Below the pieces are notes generated by a model, which saw only the letters and a program-made list of their open reading frames with translations, was not told where the DNA came from and ran no database searches. From NCBI RefSeq assembly GCF_020524485.1, contig NZ_JAIVLF010000001.1:310001-374000 (forward strand): a stretch of DNA of 64,000 nucleotides. The letters are read 5' to 3'. The position numbers were made by a program, and so were the translations under genes. The stretch's first letter is position 1. Every line of letters starts with the position of its first letter. Below, piece after piece: positions 8,564-16,843 of this stretch. Origin of the DNA: Novosphingobium profundi (GTDB lineage Bacteria > Pseudomonadota > Alphaproteobacteria > Sphingomonadales > Sphingomonadaceae).

Positions 8564-9739
8564 GTGACTTTGCGCTGGCTGCACAATTTCCTGGAATATT
8601 CGCTCCGTGCCGAGCGGCGGATCGATCCGTGGCTACGTCCTGCGCTTGATGGTTTGCTGCAGCGGCCAGGCACGGCCCTGGTCCAGAAGCTCACGTTGCT
8701 GTGGTACCGGGGCGATGATCTGGCGTTGGCGCAAGAGCGTGTAGGCCCCGATGAAGAGCGCCTGCTCGAGCAGGTCATCACGCACATGCGCCAGCACATG
8801 GCGCAGGATTTTGCGCCCAGGGAGATGGAGCGCGGCGGCAACACCAAGACACATGGCGTGGTGCGCGGCGAACTGGTGGTGCATGCCGATCTGCCCGAGC
8901 CCTTGCGAAAGGGGATTTTTGCTGCTGAGCGCAGTTACCCGGCCTGGGTGCGGCTGGGTGGACCAGGCCCGCACACCCCGCCCGATATCGATGATGTCGG
9001 CGTGCTGAGCATCGGCGTGAAGCTGATGGACGTACCCGGCCCCAAGCTGATGGAGGACGAGCGCTTCACGCAGGACCTCACCGGGATCAGCTGCCCGACC
9101 TTCACCACGCCTACGCTGCGCGAGAACGTCTGCCTGCAGTACTGGAGCCTGCGCGAGTTGCCCCTGTGGTACTTCCTGGGGCCGCGTCCCCACGTGTTCG
9201 ACCTTCTGATGCAGGGGCTCTGGAGCCGGACGCAGGGCAATCCGCTGGGCACGGCCTACTACAGCTGCGTGCCCTATTTTCTGGGGGAGGGGAGAGCGAT
9301 GCAGTACGCCTTCGTGCCCCAAGGCAAGGTCGACATGAAAGTCGAGGGCCTGCCACGTCGCCCCTCGGACCACTATCTGCGCGAGAACATGGCCCGCACC
9401 CTGGCGCGCCAGGATGTCGCCTTCACCATGACCGTACAGGTGCAGACCGACGCGCGCCGCATGCCGATCGAACACGCAGGCATCCTGTGGCCGGAGAAAC
9501 TCTCCCCCCGGGTGCCGGTGGCCACCTTGCGTATTCCCCGGCAGGTCTTCGATACACCGGCGCAAATGGCCTTTGCGCGCAACCTTTCCTACAACCCCTG
9601 GCATTGCATCGCCGCGCACCGTCCGCTCGGCAACCTCAACCGCGCGCGGCGCCGGATCTATTCCGAACTGGCGCGTTTCCGGCAGGCCAACAACGCGGTC
9701 GCGCACATCGAACCTACGGGGGACGAGCGCTTCGATTGA
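8564..9739 (+). CDS. Catalase-related heme protein (allene-oxide-synthase/hydroperoxide-metabolising type)
   Basis: The start is GTG at 8564 with GGGAGG six bases upstream; a TTG at 8528 is less likely. This gives 391 residues, shorter than a true catalase. The catalase-like distal motif reads NTKTHGVVRGELVV, with Thr96-His97 side by side, as in the coral allene oxide synthase, instead of the Val-His of catalases. The proximal Tyr343 lies in ARNLSYNPWHCIAAHRPLGNLNRARRRIYSE. Members of this small-catalase group next to fatty-acid oxygenases are known to rearrange or cleave fatty-acid hydroperoxides. It is convergent with the dioxygenase-like gene, 7 bp apart. The actual reaction (dehydrase, lyase or peroxidase) cannot be read from sequence. 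Confidence 0.75.
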   Translation: MTLRWLHNFLEYSLRAERRIDPWLRPALDGLLQRPGTALVQKLTLLWYRGDDLALAQERVGPDEERLLEQVITHMRQHMAQDFAPREMERGGNTKTHGVVRGELVVHADLPEPLRKGIFAAERSYPAWVRLGGPGPHTPPDIDDVGVLSIGVKLMDVPGPKLMEDERFTQDLTGISCPTFTTPTLRENVCLQYWSLRELPLWYFLGPRPHVFDLLMQGLWSRTQGNPLGTAYYSCVPYFLGEGRAMQYAFVPQGKVDMKVEGLPRRPSDHYLRENMARTLARQDVAFTMTVQVQTDARRMPIEHAGILWPEKLSPRVPVATLRIPRQVFDTPAQMAFARNLSYNPWHCIAAHRPLGNLNRARRRIYSELARFRQANNAVAHIEPTGDERFD

Positions 9740-9746
9740 TCCGGCG

Positions 9747-12700
9747 CTAGGTGCGCTCCAGCTTCTCGAACATCGCCGGGATCAGCGTGTTGCGGTAGAG
9801 CCCCTCGAAGTCTTCGGGCGTGATCGCCTGCGCGCGCCCTGCGCGTTCGAGCAGGCGGAAGTAGGAGCCCCACTGCTTGCGGGTCAGGCTGTCGAGGGCG
9901 CCTTTCGCCTTGAGCATCGCCATGAAGTCCTCTTCGGGTATCGCGCCCGTCTCACTCGGCCCGGCCATCGCGCGCAGATCGGCAAGGTATTGAGCCAGCC
10001 GGGCCTCGTCGATCATGCCCTGGGCATCGAAGATCCCGGTACGCTGCGCGGGCCGTCGCCGGGCCATGGCGTCCATCGGGATGCCGCGCCCGGTCACGAA
10101 ATTCCAGAGGCCGCCGAACGTGAAGATCGAGCCGAGGGTGAGGAACAGGGCCCGCGCGCCGCTCTTCTCGAGCGTGCGCCAGCCGTGCAGGTTCTGCGAA
10201 AAGCCGATGGTTGGGCTCCTCCCGGCAAGGTTGAAGGGAACGAGGTGCTTTTCCAGATCGGTCAGGCGCGCCTGCACGCCGCGCCCTTCAGCATCGCCCT
10301 TGTAGCGCTTGAGCGTGTCGACTTCGTCCTGGCTAAGCCGCCAACCGCTCACGAAGCCGGGATGTCCGGGCGCTTCGAAGCCCGGCCAGGGATACCGCGC
10401 TGTATCCCGGATCGCCTTTGCGGCTGCGAGCAGTTCGCGCCGCGTGACGCCGGGCGGGTCCTCGAACAGGACATCGCGGCCATGGACGCGGCCCTCGCCT
10501 TCGAAATCGGCCAGCACCTGATTGTCGGTGAGATCGACGACATAGGTCTCTTCGCCGTGCTCGATCCGCAGCATGTCGTTGGGGACGCCCGCGTGGAAAT
10601 GCGCGTCCTTCCAGGCATCGCCGAGGCCAAAGTCGTGCATGTTCTGTTCGCCCCAGACAATGATGCCGGTGCTTTCGAGGGGGTGTTCCTCAGGATTGTC
10701 GCGCGGGTTCGTGCCTGCATATTCGTAGCTGTTCACCGTCTCGCGGTTTAGCAGCCAGTCGCGCAGCTCGGGGCAGTGGAGGTAGAGCAGCTTCTCCTTG
10801 TCGATCGCCTCGACAAGGTTGATCGCGGTCCAGCCGACCTCGTCGGGGCGCCATTTCTCGGTGAGGTAGGGGTTCTTGCGGATGCGGCTGGTCGCCTCCT
10901 GCACGAAGGTCTGAAACCCCTCGTTGGTAATGGCAAGGCCCTCGGGTCGGTGTTCGTTGAGCGTGAGCCCGATCACCGCGTCGAGCGTCGTGATCCCATC
11001 GGGATAGAGCGCTTTCAAGGTGGCGATGGTGGCCTGCGATTGCGGACTTTCGGGATCGAGGAAAAGGTGCTCCCAGGTTTCGCTCGGCGGGATGTTGTGG
11101 GCCTTCTGGTAGTCGGTCCAGGAGGGGGTGCCGCGCCGCCGATCCTTGCGGATCTCCTGTTCGAGCATGTTCATCACACCCTCTTCGCTGGCCATGTCGC
11201 GGAAGAAGTCCGCGGTGTTGCCGGCAACAGGCGCGCCCAGCCTCGTGTGCATCATGTAGTAGTAGACCGCACCCAGGCCTTCGCGGCGCAGGAACTCGTG
11301 CCCGTCAAGCTCGCGCAGCTCCTTCATGTTGACGCGGCGCGTGTCCGCATCGGGCTTGGCCCCGATGGGCGGGCAGTGGAGCTGGTCGACCCAGATCTGG
11401 TGGCCGAAGCGATAGGCCTTGCTGAAGAAGTTGCCCTTGATCTCGGGCTTGTCCTTGTCGACCTTGCCCGCCGCGATGCCGTGCGCGATGGGGTCGGTGC
11501 CCTGTTCAGGGCGGTAGATCTTCTTGTCGAAGTGCGGAAGCTTGCGCTCGGCGCGGCCGAACAGGTTGGCGTTGAGGCCGTTCACCACCGCCTCGTTGGC
11601 AAACAGCGTGTGCGTCCAGGTGCCGGTGTGGATCTTGGCGTAGGTCATCGTCACCACGCGCCGCGCGATCTGGAAGATCTGGTTGTCCGACCAGTCCGGG
11701 TAGCGCTCCTTCAGGATATCGGCGACCCAGTTGTGGTGGCGCGCATAGAGCGTGTGCTCGGCTTCGAGCGGGGCGGTCATGTTGCGCCCGAACCCGGTCA
11801 GGATCTGGCGGCGCGCGCGCCCGTTCTCGCCGGCCGCGACCTCACGGGTGGGAAGGAAAAGCCCCCCGTTCCCGGCCGCGTCCATGCCCTCGAGGTAGAT
11901 CTTGCCACCGGGCACCTTGCCGCCGTCCGGAAACGAGCGGATCGCGGCCAGTGTCTCGATGTCGCTGCCGTAGATGTGGCTCATGTCCCACCACACGGTG
12001 GTGCCGTGCATGCCCTCGCCATCGGGGCGCAGGACATTGGGCGCATCGGCCCGGCTCCAGTTATGGGTCACCCCCAGCGCGGCCAGTTCGCTGTCGGGAT
12101 CGATGGGAATGGCGTGCTTGCGCTGGTTGTCCGGCGCGGTCTGGGCCACATCGTGGACAAGCTGCTGGAGGTGGGCGGCGGCATGAAAGCTGGCGGTCAT
12201 GGCCTCGTGCGTCGTGCCATTGCGGTAGCCGAAGGCCCTGGCCACGGCGGCCTCACTGGGCAGGTTGGCGTCGTGCGAACGGTCCTGGGGGCGGTAGTTC
12301 TCGGGCATGCCATGGTCGACGAAGGACTGGCCGACCCGCCCCTCGCCGGGGCCGAACTGGTCCGAGACATGGGCGCCGTCGGGGCTGAAGCCGGAATTTG
12401 CCCACTTGGGCAGGTCCTTGCGCCGTGCAAGCTGCCCGACGATATCGTGATGCTCGCCATCGGGATCGCGCTCGCGCCTGGCCATCCAGGTGCGCGCAGC
12501 CCCCAGCGCGGCGAGGCGGAAGATGCTGAGGCGGCGCTGGGTCCAGCGCCCTGCATTGCCGGGGGTAGCCCCGCTGTTGGCCAGTTCGCCAATCGGCCCG
12601 AGCGCGAGGGAGACCAGCGAATCCTTGAAGTTGCGCAGCTTGTCGCGCACCGATTGGGGCGGGATGTAGTCGCCCGGTCGCTGGAAGTCGGTGCACAGGA

Positions 12701-13112
12701 CCCAGCTTGCGGGATTGTCGCGATAGGTGTCTTCGGGGTCGGTGCGCAGGTAGCTTTCGCTCAGCGTGTTTGGCCGCAGGATCCCGGCGCCGCTGCGTTC
12801 ATCGATGCGGTTGGTCTCGACCTGCGCGCGCCAGGATGCGGCGAAGCGATGCTCCGGGGCAAGGTCTATCGCCTTTAGCAACCAGTCCGCCGCCTGGCCA
12901 AATTCCCCGGTGTTGCGCAGCGCGTGGGCGGCCAGCGCGCAGTCTTCGGCCGACAACGTGCCGTCTGTGTCCCGGGCGCGGTAGATCGCGATGGCGCGCG
13001 CGAAATTTCCGGCGTTGATGTGTGCGAGCGGATCGTCCGACACCATCTCGGGGGTCTGGTCGTGGCGGGCCATGAAGGGGCATCCGCCGCTTTGCCTGGC
13101 TGCATCTGGCAT
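9747..13112 (-). CDS. Alpha-dioxygenase (PIOX)-type heme peroxidase with TPR-like N-terminus and caleosin-like C-terminus
   Basis: 1121 residues. Residues 20-100 form TPR-like helices. Residues about 105-800 follow the plant alpha-dioxygenase layout: distal His320 in HLQQLVHD; TTVWWDMSHIYGS (371-383); EAEHTLYARHHNWVADIL; AKIHTGTWTHTLFAN (492-506); AYRFGHQIW with proximal His571; and TLDAVIGLTLNEHRPEGLAI near 710-729. Residues about 950-1121 resemble caleosin/peroxygenase. LEKHLVPFN places His956 where caleosins bind heme, and TGIFDAQGMID matches the D-x-x-GR-x-P turn. A C-terminal segment with W1081 precedes EGLYRNT. The EF-hand Asp residues and the second caleosin His are absent. Tyr567 is four residues before the proximal His, not three as in dioxygenases, so peroxidase chemistry is also possible. 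The start is ATG 13112, with GGGAG upstream. Confidence 0.8.
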   Translation of the reverse strand: MPDAARQSGGCPFMARHDQTPEMVSDDPLAHINAGNFARAIAIYRARDTDGTLSAEDCALAAHALRNTGEFGQAADWLLKAIDLAPEHRFAASWRAQVETNRIDERSGAGILRPNTLSESYLRTDPEDTYRDNPASWVLCTDFQRPGDYIPPQSVRDKLRNFKDSLVSLALGPIGELANSGATPGNAGRWTQRRLSIFRLAALGAARTWMARRERDPDGEHHDIVGQLARRKDLPKWANSGFSPDGAHVSDQFGPGEGRVGQSFVDHGMPENYRPQDRSHDANLPSEAAVARAFGYRNGTTHEAMTASFHAAAHLQQLVHDVAQTAPDNQRKHAIPIDPDSELAALGVTHNWSRADAPNVLRPDGEGMHGTTVWWDMSHIYGSDIETLAAIRSFPDGGKVPGGKIYLEGMDAAGNGGLFLPTREVAAGENGRARRQILTGFGRNMTAPLEAEHTLYARHHNWVADILKERYPDWSDNQIFQIARRVVTMTYAKIHTGTWTHTLFANEAVVNGLNANLFGRAERKLPHFDKKIYRPEQGTDPIAHGIAAGKVDKDKPEIKGNFFSKAYRFGHQIWVDQLHCPPIGAKPDADTRRVNMKELRELDGHEFLRREGLGAVYYYMMHTRLGAPVAGNTADFFRDMASEEGVMNMLEQEIRKDRRRGTPSWTDYQKAHNIPPSETWEHLFLDPESPQSQATIATLKALYPDGITTLDAVIGLTLNEHRPEGLAITNEGFQTFVQEATSRIRKNPYLTEKWRPDEVGWTAINLVEAIDKEKLLYLHCPELRDWLLNRETVNSYEYAGTNPRDNPEEHPLESTGIIVWGEQNMHDFGLGDAWKDAHFHAGVPNDMLRIEHGEETYVVDLTDNQVLADFEGEGRVHGRDVLFEDPPGVTRRELLAAAKAIRDTARYPWPGFEAPGHPGFVSGWRLSQDEVDTLKRYKGDAEGRGVQARLTDLEKHLVPFNLAGRSPTIGFSQNLHGWRTLEKSGARALFLTLGSIFTFGGLWNFVTGRGIPMDAMARRRPAQRTGIFDAQGMIDEARLAQYLADLRAMAGPSETGAIPEEDFMAMLKAKGALDSLTRKQWGSYFRLLERAGRAQAITPEDFEGLYRNTLIPAMFEKLERT

Positions 13113-13262
13113 CGCGAAATATCTCCCAAGGCAGTTCTAACTATAACTACTCGATGGATATTTTTGCGGCCCGGCCGTTTTCTTTGCAGTGTAGCACATT
13201 TTGGGCGCTCGTGCGCGCCGCTTTCGTGGGGACAGGGCTTGCGCCGTGTTCAGAAGAGAAAG

Positions 13263-13322
13263 CCGATACCGGTCTCGGCCTCGTCGGGAGGGGGGAGGCG
13301 CGGGGTCGAGATCCGGTATCGG
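13263..13322 (-). terminator. Long-stem hairpin after the SnoaL-like gene, candidate terminator
   Basis: CCGATACCGGTCTCG (13263-13277) pairs with CGAGATCCGGTATCGG (13307-13322) with a single bulged base. The loop of about 29 bases is purine rich. It lies 8 bp beyond the stop of the minus-strand gene at 13331, and the minus-strand sequence after the stem is moderately T-rich. A terminator for the OYE/LLM operon is the simplest reading. Confidence 0.45.
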
Positions 13323-13330
13323 GGCGGAGT

Positions 13331-13798
13331 TTACGCCGGGCCGTTGCTCTCTTCGAGAGCTTCGAGTGTCGGCCAGACGACTTCCAATTGGCTGCGGGTA
13401 ATGCGCCAGGCGCCGTCGATGCGCCGGTATTCATCGGCGTAGAGGCCCAGCAGCAGGAGGGGATTGGGATCGGCCTTGGAGGCGGTCTCGAAATCGACCA
13501 GATAGCAGGTTCCCTGTGCCGTGTCGGGGCCGGTCAGTTCGATCAGGTGGTTGGCGATGGGATGCAGGAAGGGGTAGTGGCCCCGCCCGTCGCGGTCGAA
13601 CAGGGCGTAGGCCTCTTTCAGTCCGGCCTTGATCGCATCCAGCCCTTCCATCCGGCCGACCGTCACCTCGACGACGGCGTCGGCGGCGAACACCGTGTCG
13701 AGTTCGTCGATACGGTTGCCGTCGAGAAGGTGGGAGTAGCGGATGCGTAGGTCGCGGATCTCGTCCTTGTCGAGCAGCGCCTGGATCTTGTCGTGCAT
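13331..13798 (-). CDS. SnoaL/NTF2-like family protein
   Basis: A protein of 155 residues starting MHDKIQALLDKDEIRDLRIRYSHLLDGNRIDELDTVFAADAVVEV. This is the standard opening of SnoaL-like (NTF2 fold) enzymes, with the Y-x-H-x-x-D pattern that often places catalytic His and Asp in the cone-shaped pocket. The C-terminus (GLYADEYRRIDGAWRITRSQLEVVW) is the matching curved sheet. Such proteins act as isomerases, dehydratases or hydrolases on small ring compounds. It is the last gene of a four-gene run with OYE and LLM flavoenzymes. The start was set at 13798; upstream in-frame codons overlap the preceding gene. Confidence 0.8.
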   Translation of the reverse strand: MHDKIQALLDKDEIRDLRIRYSHLLDGNRIDELDTVFAADAVVEVTVGRMEGLDAIKAGLKEAYALFDRDGRGHYPFLHPIANHLIELTGPDTAQGTCYLVDFETASKADPNPLLLLGLYADEYRRIDGAWRITRSQLEVVWPTLEALEESNGPA

Positions 13799-13823
13799 GG
13801 TTTCGTGGACCTTCCGGTGGGGC

Positions 13824-14528
13824 TCAGGTGGCCCTGAGAGGCTGGATTGTCGGGAGAGGGGCGCGCACATCGTCGCACACGGCGAGGCGCAGTGATGTTG
13901 GCGTGGACGGGGTGCCGCCGATCCAGGAGGCCAGAGCCTCGTAGGAGCAACTGCCGTCCGGGGCGTTCGTCAGGACGGACAGGGCCTGGACGTTGTTCCC
14001 CATGGCCGACCGCAGGGCCTGCCCGTTTGCATCATCAGCCTCGCCAAGGCCGCCCAGTTCGGCGTGAAGACGCGCGAGCACGCGGTTGCTGGCCCAGGAC
14101 GACTCGAAGACGGGCCGGGTGCTGGGCAGGGTCGGTGTCTTGTCGAGAGCCAGGAACCGGGGCTCGCGATCAAACGCGATCTGCGTTTCGTAGCTGATGA
14201 TCGAGCCGCGCACCGCGCCCTCCGCGCCCGGCGCCTGGTAGGCGACGAGAAACGCGAGGCGTCCACTATCCGGGCCAAGGTCCTCGTAGACCGAGTGGAG
14301 GATATGGTGCGAGCTGACTTCGTCCGGAACCGCGGCAAACCACGCGCGCAGGGTCTCGTGATCCTGTGCGAAGAGGCGCTGCCCGCGGTGGCCCGACAGG
14401 CGCACGTGCGGATGAAAGATCGCAAGATGCGCTGCCATGTCGCCTCCGGGCGCCTCGAAAAAGGCAAACCACCGGTGGGCGAGGGAGAGGGCGATGTGAT
14501 GGCGCTGGGACGTGGGGATGGCGTTCAT
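13824..14528 (-). CDS. SnoaL-like (NTF2 fold) hypothetical protein
   Basis: A protein of 234 residues with a textbook start: AAGGAGG ends seven bases before the ATG at 14528. The first 130 residues (LSLAHRWFAFFEAPGGDMAAHLAIFHPHVRLSGHRGQRLFAQDHETLRAWFAAVPDE) look like a SnoaL-type NTF2 domain. The last 100 residues, which include a second set of short helices, are not recognised. It sits between the LLM flavoenzyme gene (38 bp away) and the smaller SnoaL-like gene (25 bp away). It probably handles a product of the flavoenzymes, but no reaction can be assigned. Confidence 0.6.
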   Translation of the reverse strand: MNAIPTSQRHHIALSLAHRWFAFFEAPGGDMAAHLAIFHPHVRLSGHRGQRLFAQDHETLRAWFAAVPDEVSSHHILHSVYEDLGPDSGRLAFLVAYQAPGAEGAVRGSIISYETQIAFDREPRFLALDKTPTLPSTRPVFESSWASNRVLARLHAELGGLGEADDANGQALRSAMGNNVQALSVLTNAPDGSCSYEALASWIGGTPSTPTSLRLAVCDDVRAPLPTIQPLRAT

Positions 14529-14566
14529 GTCGGCCTCCTTCATCGGATGAATGCGTTGAGCGCCCC

Positions 14567-15613
14567 TTACGCCCGCAGCGCGGCGCTCAACGCCTTTACG
14601 GCGTTGGTGCGCGCGGCCTCCCCCGGCATCATCAGGTTGATCATCACTTCGTTGGTGCCATAGGCCTCGCCAAGGGCACGCAGCTGGGTGAGGACCTGCG
14701 CGGCCGTGCCCGAGATCAGTCGGCCTTCATTGCCCGCGCGCGTCGCAAGCTGCTGCTGCGTCCAGACGTGGGCCGCACTCGTCTCCAGCGAGGGCACGCG
14801 GTCGAACTGCGTGTGGCTCTCGGCGTGGGTGAGCCACAGGTGGAATGCATCGGCATACGCGGCGGCCTCCTCCTCGGTATCGCCTACGGCCACGAAGACC
14901 GCCACGATGACCTGCGGACGCTGGGCAAAGTGGGAGGGACGGAAGGCTTCGCGATAGACCCTGCTGGCATCTGCCCCCCGGCGCGTGGGATTGATGAAGT
15001 GCGCGAAGGTGAAGCCAAGGCCCGCCTCGGCCGCGATCTGTGCGGTCGATCCCGAGGCCCCCAGCACGAAAGGCTGGGGCGGGGCCTGCGTTTCGGGCCG
15101 GGCCTTCATCCCCGAATAGCGCGATCCGGCCGGATGCGAACCCGTCACGAAGCCGAGCAGGTCGGACACCTTCTGCGGGTAGGGTAGCGGGCGCGCCTTC
15201 TCATCGTTGAGCGCGCCGCTGATACGCTGGTCCCCGCCCGGCGCGCGGCCGAAGCCCAGATCGATGCGGCCGGGGAACAGCGCTTCGAGAAGCTGGTAGT
15301 TCTCCGCGATCTTGAGGCTGGAGTAGTTCGGCAGAAGCACCCCGCCCGAGCCGACGCGGATGCGCGAGGTGCCCGAGGCGACATGCGACATCAGGATCTC
15401 GGGCGAGTTGCTGGCCGTCGCCGAGATGCCGTGATGCTCGGACACCCAGTAGCGGTGAAAGCCTTCCTGTTCGGCCAGCTGGGCAAGGCGCAGCGAGGCG
15501 CCGAAGGCATCTGTGGGGCTCTGGCCTTCATCGACCGGCGCATAGTCTAGCAGGCTGAGGTGCAGCGGCGCTGTGTCGCGGTCGTTCTCGTGAGGGGTGT
15601 CAGGTTCAGCCAT
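14567..15613 (-). CDS. LLM-class flavin-dependent oxidoreductase (MsnO8-like)
   Basis: A luciferase-like TIM-barrel enzyme of 348 residues. LSLLDYAPVDEGQSPTDAF at the N-terminus is typical of the MsnO8/YhbW-type group. It is followed by RYWVSEHHGISATASNSPEIL and LGFGRAPGGDQRISGAL, which binds the flavin phosphate. FVLGASGSTAQIAAEAGLGFTFAHF is the conserved mid-barrel motif. Members use FMNH2 and O2, or F420-like cofactors in other taxa. The ATG at 15613 overlaps the stop region of the upstream OYE gene by 8 bp (CAGAATGGCTGA), so translation is coupled. Substrate unknown. Confidence 0.85.
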   Translation of the reverse strand: MAEPDTPHENDRDTAPLHLSLLDYAPVDEGQSPTDAFGASLRLAQLAEQEGFHRYWVSEHHGISATASNSPEILMSHVASGTSRIRVGSGGVLLPNYSSLKIAENYQLLEALFPGRIDLGFGRAPGGDQRISGALNDEKARPLPYPQKVSDLLGFVTGSHPAGSRYSGMKARPETQAPPQPFVLGASGSTAQIAAEAGLGFTFAHFINPTRRGADASRVYREAFRPSHFAQRPQVIVAVFVAVGDTEEEAAAYADAFHLWLTHAESHTQFDRVPSLETSAAHVWTQQQLATRAGNEGRLISGTAAQVLTQLRALGEAYGTNEVMINLMMPGEAARTNAVKALSAALRA

Positions 15614-16724
15614 TCTGGGCGGCCTCCTCTTCGGTCCAGGTGGGGTAATCGGTGTAGCCACGTGCGCCGAGGTCCCCGTACCAGGTGGCGCGGTCGGCGG
15701 GCTTGATCGGGTGGCCTGCGCGCATGCGCTCGACCAGGTCGGGGTTGGCGATGAACGGGCGGCCAAAGGCGACAAGGTCAAGCTCGCCCGACTGCAGTGC
15801 GGCCTCGGCGCTGTCCTTCTCGAAGCCGCCCGCCGCGATCAGCGTGCCGGTATAGGTGGTGCGGAAATCGCGCGCGAAGGTCTCGGGCATCTTCTCCGCG
15901 CCGATCGTCAGCTGGTCGCTGAGGTGCACATAGGCGAGACTGCGCTTTTCAAATTCGCTCGCCAGCGTGACCCAGGTCTCGGCCTCATCGGCGTAGGGTT
16001 CCATGCCGAAGAGGCGGCCGAACGGGGAGACGCGCACGCCCACGCGGTTGCTGCCGATCTCCGCGCTGATCGCATCGAGCGTCTCGAGCATGAAGCGTAG
16101 GCGGTTTTCGATCGAGCCGCCGTAGCGGTCCTCACGCTGGTTGAGCGCGCCGTTGACGAACTGCTCGAAGAGATAGCCGTTGGCGCCGTGCAGCTCGACC
16201 CCATCGAAACCGGCGTCGATGGCGGTGCGCGCGGCGCGCACGAAGTCCCGCGTGATGCGAGCGACTTCCTCGGTTTCCAGCGCGCGCGGCGGGCTTGCCG
16301 CCAGGCTCTTGGCAACGCCGTCCTCGTCGCGCCCGAAGGCCCAGACATTTTCACCCACGGTGGCCGAGGACGAGACAGGCGATTGCCCCTCGCCCAGGAT
16401 CGAGGTGTGCGAGACCCGGCCAACGTGCCAGAGCTGGGCAAACATGCGCCCGCCCTTTGCGTGGACGGCGTCGGTCACGCGGCGCCAGCCTGCGGCCTGC
16501 TCGGCCGTGTAGAGGCCGGGGTTGAAGAGGTATCCGCAGCCTTCCAGCGACACAGGCGCGCCTTCGCTGATGATGAGGCCCGCGCCCGCGCGCTGGCTGT
16601 AGTATTCCACGGTCAGGTCGTTCGGCACGGTGTCGAGCGCCCGGGCCCGGGTCATCGGCGCCATGACGACACGGTTGCGCAGCGTGAGGCCGGAGAGGTC
16701 GAAGGGCTCGAAAAGCTTGGTCAT
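15606..16724 (-). CDS. Old Yellow Enzyme-family alkene reductase
   Basis: 372 residues beginning MTKLFEPFDLSGLTLRNRVVMAPMTRARA, the usual OYE opening that contacts FMN. The substrate-binding pair and flavin-binding region are visible in FDGVELHGANGYLFEQFVNGALNQREDRYGGSIENRLRF, and the C-terminal phosphate loop in LVAFGRPFIANPDLVERMR. The family uses NAD(P)H to reduce activated C=C bonds of enones, nitro-olefins and similar electrophiles. The start at 16724 has CAGGA six bases upstream. It is divergent from a LysR gene 118 bp away, which likely controls this four-gene operon. Confidence 0.9.
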   Translation of the reverse strand: MTKLFEPFDLSGLTLRNRVVMAPMTRARALDTVPNDLTVEYYSQRAGAGLIISEGAPVSLEGCGYLFNPGLYTAEQAAGWRRVTDAVHAKGGRMFAQLWHVGRVSHTSILGEGQSPVSSSATVGENVWAFGRDEDGVAKSLAASPPRALETEEVARITRDFVRAARTAIDAGFDGVELHGANGYLFEQFVNGALNQREDRYGGSIENRLRFMLETLDAISAEIGSNRVGVRVSPFGRLFGMEPYADEAETWVTLASEFEKRSLAYVHLSDQLTIGAEKMPETFARDFRTTYTGTLIAAGGFEKDSAEAALQSGELDLVAFGRPFIANPDLVERMRAGHPIKPADRATWYGDLGARGYTDYPTWTEEEAAQNG

Positions 16725-16780
16725 GGGTATCCTGAAAAGTGCGGCGGGAGAGGAAGGGGCGAAGCGTTGCGCTCTACCTA

Positions 16781-16843
16781 GAGTGGAATTCTTGGAGGAT
16801 AATCCCCTTGCTATTCCATTCACTCGATCCCACAGTTCCGGAA
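16781..16843. promoter_or_regulatory. Divergent promoter region with inverted repeats, candidate LysR site
   Basis: Between the OYE and LysR starts, GAGTGGAAT (16781-16789) is mirrored by ATTCCA (16813-16818), and TTCCGGAA (16836-16843) is a perfect 8-bp palindrome touching the LysR start. LysR proteins normally bind such divergent regions. The exact T-N11-A box is not obvious, so this is a tentative site. Confidence 0.3.

Noticed and set aside
8564..9739. Catalase-related protein as an ordinary catalase
   Set aside because: Too short (391 residues), with Thr-His in place of Val-His at the distal site and no NADPH or flavodoxin domain; the fold is catalase-like but the function is probably different.
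10776..12878. Open frame of 700 codons on the plus strand
   Set aside because: Antisense to the alpha-dioxygenase-like gene, whose domain motifs are clear; the antisense product has none.
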